Assembly (NCBI GenBank): GCA_964017125.1
Contig: OZ024905.1
Span: forward strand, 32,337,534 to 32,401,533
Reading direction: 5' to 3'
Origin: Flabesymbios commensalis
Lineage: Eukaryota; Annelida; Polychaeta; Terebellida; Flabelligeridae
Length of the DNA stretch: 64,000 nt
Positions 49,801-58,800 of this stretch are shown piece after piece. The notes beneath the pieces are model-generated. The model saw nothing but the letters and a program-made list of their open reading frames with translations. It was not told the DNA's origin and searched no databases. Made by a program: the position numbers and the translations under genes. Within the stretch, counting starts at the first letter, position 1; each line of letters begins with the position of its first letter.

Positions 49801-52800
49801 AGAAGCAGACACAACACTTTCTGAAATTATATACTGTGTAGTGGGGAGCACGCCTTTAAATATCACAACAGGATATCTTGTGCCAGAGCTTGAGTGCACC
49901 CAAGCTGAAGCAGACACAGCTTTGTTCACAATATACAGTCGTATTCGGTCTCAAGGTTACAAAGAACCGGTTGTTGTTGACACTGAGGACACTGATAACT
50001 ATGTTCAGGCAGCCTATGTTGCGCATAAGTCCCCCGGTCTACTTTGCTTAAAACGTAAACACCAGCTTATTGACGTAAGCCATCTATGTAGTAAATCAAT
50101 GGCTGAATATATTATACCACTGCATGTGCTGACTGGTTGCGATCATAACTCTGGTTTCTATGGAGTGAGCAAGAAAATGATTGCGGATCGTTCTGAGAAG
50201 TCCGTGGAAGCACAAAACTTGTTATTGTCATGTGGTACACAGCTGCCAGTAACACAAAGCATAATAAGTGACTTAGAGAAGTTTGTAATTCGACATGTAT
50301 ACAATGATTCAAAGAACAAAACTTTGGGTGATGCGAGAGCAGCCAAGTGGAGGGCGCAGAAGAAAAAGAGCATTACTCGACTTGTACCCGATTCAGATAG
50401 TCTTCGTCCACACCTGGAGCGGGCAAACTATCTTGCATATGTGCAAACACATTACCAACTCAACAATCACCCTTCTCCAATAACTCATGGCTGGCATCTT
50501 GTGAAGGGACTATGTCTTCCTGTGCGACATACCCTGCCTCCACTGCCACCATTTATAACATTGCCTCCAAATCCTGAGGCAGGGTGCATCGTAGACAGTA
50601 GTAGTGAAAGTGAAGACAGTAATGGGTCTAGCGAATGCAGCTCAGTCAGTGACTTATGTAGTGACAGAGATATTTAAAGATGTGAATCGCAAAGGATGTT
50701 CCTAGCTCTACAAATAGCCATTACATTGACTTTGTCTTGACAAACATTGTTCATTCTGGCATGTTGTTTATTTTAAAAATTTCCTTATCGAGTTATCATA
50801 TATTTTATGCCAGCTATCTTGATTTGAGGTCAGGATTGTTTCAGATATTAAACACACCTTTTATCTGCAGGTTTATTTTGTTTAATTATCGAGTTATCTT
50901 ATTTATCGTATTTTCAAAATGGCGATGGCAGCCACTTTAATTTAGAAGTCCGGATTGCCTAACAATACAATTCCATTGGACTTGTCAAGTTAAATATCGT
51001 GGAATTTGATATAATATTTATCCTTATAGCATGTTTGGCTACGTATTTTTTTCAAATTGGCGGTTGTGACCATTTTCAATTTAGAGGTGAGTAGGCCCTA
51101 TGGTCTAAAATCTAAAAAAAAATATTCCATCGGATTTGTTATGCCAAAATTAGTGGAATTTGATATATGTTTTATCTTTATAGCATGTTTACTTACCGAA
51201 TTATCGTATTGTTTTTTTCAAATTGAAGATGGCGGCCATTTTTGGATTTATAGGTCAAGATGGTACAAAATACACAAATAGCCATTCCTTGAATTTGTCA
51301 TGCCAAAGCTATTATAATTTGACATATTATTTATCTTTACATCCTCGCGGGCCAGGGGATGTACGACGATGCTCGCATCCGTCACATAACGGAGTGGTTA
51401 ACACAGAACAGTCAGTATGTTATCTTTATAACATGCTAAGGTACCGAGTTGTCTTATTTTTTCATTTTTTTCAAAATGGCGATGGCAGCCAATTTGGATT
51501 TAGAGGTCAAGATGGTCTCAAATACCAAAACATATCCCTTCCATTGAATTTGCCATGCCAAAATATAAAATTTGACAAATTATTTATCTTTATAGCATGT
51601 TTAGTTATTGAGTTACCCTATTTTTTCGTTTTTTTTTAAATGACGATGGTGGCCATTTTGTATTTAGAGGTCAAGATGGTCCCACATACAAAAAATAATC
51701 CTTCCATTGAATTTGTCATGCCAAAATACAGAATTTGACATATTATTTATCTGTATAGCTTGTTTGGCTACCGAGTTATCGTATTTTTTCGTTTTTTTCA
51801 AAATGGCGATGGCGGCCATTTTGGATTTAGAGGTCAAGATGGTCACAAATACAAAAAATATTCCTTTCAGTGAATTTGTCATGCCAAAATATAAAATTTG
51901 AGATATTATTTATCTTTATAGCTTGTTTACTTACGGAGTTATCGTATTTTTTCGTTTTTTCAAAATGGTGATGGCGGCCATTTTGGATTTGGAGGTCAAG
52001 ATGGTCCCAAATACAAAAAAAAAGAATTCCATTGAATTTGTCATGCCAAAATAGTATGATTTGACATATTACTTATCATTATAGCATGTTTAGTTACCGA
52101 GTTATCTTATTTTTTCTTTTTTTCAAAATGGCGATGGCGGCCATTTTGGATTTAGAGGTCAAAATGTTCCCAAATTTGAAAAATAAGCATTCCATTGAAT
52201 TTGTCGTGTAAAAATTAGTAGAATTTGATATATCACTTATCTTTATTGCTTGGTAACTTCAAGAGCTATCGTATTTTATATTTTTCAAAATGGCGATGGC
52301 GGCCATTTTGAAAAACGGCCATTTTGAAAATTTTCCCGACAATTTTGAGAGGTACATGGGAGCTACATTTTTTTCTAAAGGGTTTTAGTTGACAAATCAA
52401 TCGAGCAACAAAGGTAGGAAGAAAATGGTGACGGATCCTACAAAAATGACTCTACTATGAGTGCATTGAAGATTCAAGCCGATTTGAGATGAAAATGGCT
52501 CGACAAAATCTGCTCACATTTGCATCCGAAGCAGGTAAACACAAACTTGAAAAATAGATGGTAAAGGTGGTGGCAGCTGCATGCTTGGTACGTAATCTTA
52601 GACGAAGTATCCTGTAACACGCAACATCGCTACAACAGAATATAAACATGGCAGAAGTATCCACTCACACCAGTCCCACTCTCTACTAGTCATGTTGATG
52701 ACACATTGCAGAATCCTAAAGTTACACTCATGAATCATCTTGAGTCAGAAGTTACATCGACTCCTCCACCGTCAGTTAATACCACCATCATTGATGCTTC

Positions 52801-55800
52801 ATTTTGTGTACATTTGCGGACGAGGTCTTCCCTTCCATCAAGCTTTGGCGCAGTAGCTTGCTCTCTTATTCAAAAAGTTATGTATGCAGAAGGTGATCCC
52901 GTACACTTTGTCAACTGCCTTCAGTATCAGTGGTTCATCTCAGAAACGCCCGCGCAATTGGAATCAAGCCCTGAGAAATAACCATTATTAAGGAATCCCT
53001 GATTGGGTTTCTTGTCAATACCTAGGAGGCCAATAGTTTTGTTCATATCCTCAAACAAAAAACTATTTTTTGCTAATTCTATAAATGTATGCTATAGCTA
53101 GAAAGTAGTTGATGGTAGAGTACAGAGAAAGGCAGACGATAAACTACACAATGATCATGAAGAAGCTGATTGTCGAATATTTTACCACCTTGCAAAACAA
53201 CTGCTACGAATAATGTTGTAATGCGTACGTCTTATCATATCATATCACTGGGCTGTTACCAATTCTTTGATCAATCATTAAAAATATGCATAGAAGCTGG
53301 AACCAGTAATACACAACTCTATTTTAGTGTAAACCAGATTCATTCTGCACTTGGTGAGTCAATGTGCAGCGCTCTCCCTGCATATCATGCCTCCACTAGT
53401 TGCAAATATAATTGCTTGTTTAACAGGAAGGGTAAAGTGCGGCCACTGGAACTACTACAAAAATGCAAAGAGGCAATGTCAGCTTTCGTCAAACTGGGCC
53501 ATGTACAACAACAAAAATATATTAGTCGATGAAGTCCGTCTGCAGATTTTCTTGGACAAGTACCAACCAAAGAATGAAGATCAAAGAATTTAATGTGTAA
53601 AAATGTTAGATGGCAGTATTCTACCACCATGCTAGGTGGTGGCTATCTTCAACACAGGGCACACAATCAACCGCAGCAGCTCTAGAATCTGGATGGGAAG
53701 AAGTAAAATGGTTGTTATCGTTTGCACTTGTTCGACGGTGAGACCGCACCAGCATTGTCAGATGTCATTTGTAATGAAGTCGATTACTCTCAGAAAAGTC
53801 ACGGAGAAGGTAAAAACGACTTGTATGATTATCAAACGTTATTTTGTATTAAAAGATTAAATTGTGTTTAAATAACGAAACAAATAGTTTAATAAAACCT
53901 AGTGTAAATATAATTATGTTTCTGTCCTTTTTTTCTAACAGAAGACAATGACTCAGAAAGTGAAGATGATGATGATGATGATGGCGAAAGCATTGACAAC
54001 GACTTCTAGCAAGCAGATCAACATGTTATATTAAAATAGTCACACAAACAATATAATTGTTTATTTTTTCTTTCTGCTGCTTTTTAATTATGATTATTAT
54101 CTACTATTGTTCTATTTAAAAAAATAATAGATAGTTTGATATCGCTTATCCCAATAAATTCTTTACTCTGCATATTTGCGCACTGTAGTCTACTGGTGGC
54201 AATCCGTTCAATGGAGTAATACTATACTAAATCCATAGATGACGAAGGCCGTTATCTGGAGGGGGGGGGGGGCACTTATAAGGGATCTGACAAAACCTTC
54301 CCGACCTGATATTTTATATTAAGAAAACAATATATATAATTTATTCTTGTACCACTTTATTTTGACAAGTTAGACCAATGGTTCAGATGGGGATAATGAA
54401 ACCGTTGGAGTAAGTAGGGGGTGGTCACTTATAAGGGATCTGACTGAACCTTTCCGTTTTTTACAATGTAATGATGTACTACTTTGTTGTGATAAAGTTT
54501 TGTGTATGGGCCAGATGGGGTGAAATCAACCCGCTTGGGGGGGCTTTGGCGGGGGGTGTGGGGTTCAGATCCGACCTCCGTGGCGCAGCTGACAAATCTT
54601 TTCTGCATCACATCGATGACCTAATTAGCGTCAGATGGTTAATTTTTATGGGCCTGATGGGGTGAAATCTTCTGTCGCAGGCTCCCAGACTAATACTAGA
54701 TACTGATCTTAGATTCATTTTGCCCTTGCTCGGAGTAATATCACAGATGTAGGAAGGTCAAGAAAGGTTGATTACAGTCAGTTATGTCAGTGGCATATTA
54801 AGAAAAACAGAGACGGTAATGACTGTATGGCTATTTATTCTCTGCAGAGCAACTAAGCATGAGATCACTAGGTTCTCCTCTATCTTCTTATGATTGAACG
54901 ATGATTAATTTTGTCTTTGGATTAGGGACTAATGATTACGGACTAATTGAAACATGCGAGATTTTGTGTAGTTATATCGTGCGATCAAAAAGAAAGGTGG
55001 ATCACAAAGCCTGATGCGAAACTGGGTGGGACAGTTTCATCATTTTTTTAGTCCTACAAGTTACCATTTGCAGATAATGGCTCGGGAGTAAAGGCACAGA
55101 TGTGTACATTAAAGTGTACAGATGAACTATAAATAGCAGGGCATGAATTCTCCACACTGACACATTTCCGAATTTAGGGGTAGCAACTTCTGGGATGACA
55201 ATAAGCATTCCAAAGGAAGGGATAAGGGTTTCTAGGATGACAAAGGGCATTCCAAAAAAAGCGACAGGGGTTCATGAGATGGCAAAGGGCATTCTGAAGG
55301 AATGGATAAGGGTTACTAGGATGTCAAATGACATCTAAAAGATAGGAACAGGGGGTTGACGGGATGGCAAAAGGCATTCCAAAAGAAGAGATGAGGGATA
55401 AGGGTTAATGGGATGTGAAAGGGCATTCCAAAAAGAGGAGCATGGATTCGTGTGATGACAGAGGCATTCCAAAGAAAGGGACTTATAAGATTTACTGGGA
55501 TGTGTGAGAATCAGAGATCAGCTCTGATGAAAGTGACTCTGACGACAGTAATACCGACGATGAAGACATTGTTGAAAGCTGTGGATATGATGATTACAGT
55601 TGTGACAGTGATTAGCTAGCTGTAGCTAGTTGTAGTTAATCAGGGTTTTGGTATTATACTTTACTAGAGCAATTACTTGCTGCTGGTTTATTGAAACTGA
55701 TTCTTCACGTATTCATTTTTTATTATGTAATCAGAAGGAATATGATACACTGATAATATTTTATGGATTAAATAACATTATTTGTTAGATATTATGTATT

Positions 55801-58800
55801 GAATATAACATGACAAAAAAATTACACCTTCATCTCTCTTTCTATAATAAAACTGTTATCACCACGCCAATGAATAATTGTTTGGAAATATGTTAAGATA
55901 TGAACCTGGAATTTTATCATGGGAAAAAACTGGAATAATCATGGAATTTTGTTTACATGAGAGAATGGGAACCTCGAATTCTGCTAAGTGTATCTGAAAC
56001 ATTGCATGCATTATCGGTGGAATATTTACATGTGTTACACTGGGGTAACAAATGTTTGCATATATGAAATCCAAAATGACCCGCTGCGATAACAGAGAGC
56101 TGCTGCCGACTACGTTCGATCCGAGCAGCATGCTCAACGTTCACAGGAGTGGGACAGATAAATGGCATGATATTACAAACAAATCCACAAATACCCTTGA
56201 ATTCCAGCATATCTAGATGTAACAAGATAAAATATATTTCATTTTCATACACATTTCTTATCATAATCGATATTTTCTATGTGTTTCTTTTTAGATTCCC
56301 TTCCCGATTTGGCTGTGGTTAATCGTCACCGACGCGTGGACCCTTTTTCGCGGGCTTACAAGCTTCATACTGTAGAACAAGAGGATGAACTGGGGCTACG
56401 AGTTGACCAAATGTTCGGCCCTGAATTTGGTGGAGCGTTTGTAGCGTCTTCATTGCGTCTACGTCGTCTGAACCTTACGGAAGAAGAAGTGGCCCTTCTC
56501 AGTGGCATGGTCCTTTTCAACCCAGGTATGTAAATATTGAGATTAACAAACAATACCCAGGTTAACCCTTTAACCGCTGGTCCCGATTATATTCGGTTCT
56601 CATTTTTTTACTAGCTCATTAAGTACCACCTTTTAAAGATGAAACGTGACATCAATCAGCAAGATTTGGAAATAGTTGACTTCCATTTCGTCAAATCTGA
56701 ATAATTTTTACTCACTTGCAGTTGTAAATCGCGTCAGCGAGACAAAACTTCAAGTGAGAGAAAATTCCTAATAAATAATTTGGCGGTTTGAGGGTTAACC
56801 AGTAGCTGTCACTAAAAATTATAATGTTATGTCCTCATCGCAGTTTTGCCAGTAATATACAGGCAATTGGTGACAAGAACATTAGGGAGGCTTGTAGAGC
56901 ATTAACGATTCTGGTATAACATTCTCAATTAAAAAAACATTTTGGCAAAATAGTGAAAACAAAACTTCCCTTCTGCATTATTATATCATTGGAGTAGCAC
57001 CAGTATGATTGGTAAAGCAGGTGGTGATGGTCGGCCTACCACCCAAAGACAAAAACAACCTCAACTTTGAACGCGCTCATTAGTTTAGTTGAAAATACAT
57101 TGTTCCAACCGCCTCATACCTCCCTCTTCCCCAAGTAACAATATAGCTTCAACAATGTTTTAAAAAACCCTGCAATAATCTTTAAATTTCAGGTGCAAAA
57201 CATATTTTCCTCACAAAGCCCCCCTCCCCAAACTAAGGGGGGGGAGTATCATCTTTTAACTTGTCAGAGATTAAAAGAGTAAACAAAAAGATTGAAAGTG
57301 TATTTTTTATCTTTTTTTTAATGACCTAACCACCCCAGAATAAAAGCCTTCAGTCGTCCCAATCATTGTGGAACAGCCCTCATCATTAAACTTGACCGAG
57401 CTATAGGGAGCTGGACCCATATTTTGGATAACAATAGATAAATCGGTTTAATATTAAGGAGTGTATCGTGTAAGCAATGTCTTGTTAAAAAAAACGGACG
57501 TGGACAGCCCTCGTCTTCACACTTGACCGAGCTGTGGGGCAGGTGGACCCTTATATTTTTTTTAGAGCAATCAGTTAATATTAAGGAATGTATGTGCTTA
57601 ATACAGGGAATTACTAAAAACAGCTCCGGTGACACGCCCTGACACCTATTATTATGGAACAGCCCTCCTCTTCGAACTTGACCGAGTTATGGAGAGATAG
57701 ACCCACGGAAATTGTCCTTAAATCAATCGGTTTAATATTAAGAAATGTGTGATGCATCAAATAAATGTCATGTTTAAAATAACGGCTGTGATGACCCCAG
57801 GTATTAAGGAACAGCTCTCATCTTCCAACTTACAAGGCTATTGTGGAGATCAAGCTATTGGGAGAGGTGAACCCATACATGTATTGTTTTTAGATCAATC
57901 AGTTTATTATTTAGGAGTGTGTCGTGCTTAAAATAAATGTCTATGTTTTAATGGGCATTTAACCCGTTGGGGGACCAGTCCCGGATATATTCAGGATTTG
58001 TAATTGTTCCCCCAGTATATAATACCTTTTGAAGCTGGGAGAGTAACCTTGATCCTGTACTTGAATTGATAATTAATATTATTGTTTCTTCTCGACAAAG
58101 CACAAATCAGGATGACTGAAACATGAATAAACTCAAATTAAGAATTTATATTGAATCGATCTATTTGAGCGATTTTGCAAATTATTACAATTTTTTCACG
58201 GTGTATATATAAATGGAACCAACTAAATGATTTATATACAAGGTGTAACATCAAAATCAAATGCAATTCGAAAGTAGTCGAAACAAAGTAGAGTATTAAG
58301 AATGCTACCCGAATGCAGCTAGTTCAAAAATGCAATTCAAGCGAGAGTGGTTTTATTGTTGCCGTTATATACACTATTATACAAATTATCGTAGGCTAAA
58401 GAAATATAACCTATAAATGTGAAAAAATGGAAGGCGATATTTTTTACACGATATTTTTCAGCTTCTTATAGCACAACACCAATCTCGTGTGGCAAACTTT
58501 AACATTTTAAAAATTCCTAATATGTAGTCATATAGACATGATCTAATGATAGGTCGAAAGTAAATTAATATAAGTTATGAGTCACTGTTTTTCTTAAACG
58601 AGTCTGCACCAAACAGTATTAACTGATATGATATGAGATTAATACCATCTCATTAATGCATATCCATGAGAATAAAAATGTCTCAATCTAACTGATAAAA
58701 TGATGACGTTGGCTCTCTATGATATATTTTCCTTTAAAAATATAAACATATATAATAATAATGCATTTTATGTAATGACTGATCTTTTATCACACTTTTC

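Larger units (their letters stand above)
42651..52457 (+). mobile_element. Inner Academ-like DNA transposon (9.8 kb, intact ORF)
   Basis: The ends are TAGTAGAGTCATTTTTGTAG and its exact complement, flanked by TGA/TGA (42648-42650, 52458-52460), a 3-bp target duplication (2-bp AT or TA are alternatives). The inverted arms continue inward as 160-bp subrepeats, about four on the left (to about 43440) and eight or nine on the right (from about 50890). It encodes one very long protein with a C-terminal XPG/FEN-like domain. Academ transposons are known for a long transposase with an XPG-type nuclease and short target duplications, hence the assignment. A MITE sits between the left arm and the ORF. 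It inserted into the coding region of a related element. Confidence 0.75.
41607..54684. mobile_element. Outer Academ-like DNA transposon, interrupted by a second element
   Basis: The left end reads GAGCCTGTGACAGAAGATTTC and the right end, reversed, GAGCCTGCGACAGAAGATTTC. The arms stay similar for several hundred bp ('gacgctaattaggtcatc', 'caccccatct', 'aaagtagta', 'agatcccttataagtgaccacc'). Without the inner insertion it is about 3.3 kb. The centre encodes remnants of a protein related to that of the inner element (42380-42650 and 52460-54010), so it was once autonomous. No target duplication is clear. It lies in receptor B's intron 4. Confidence 0.8.
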
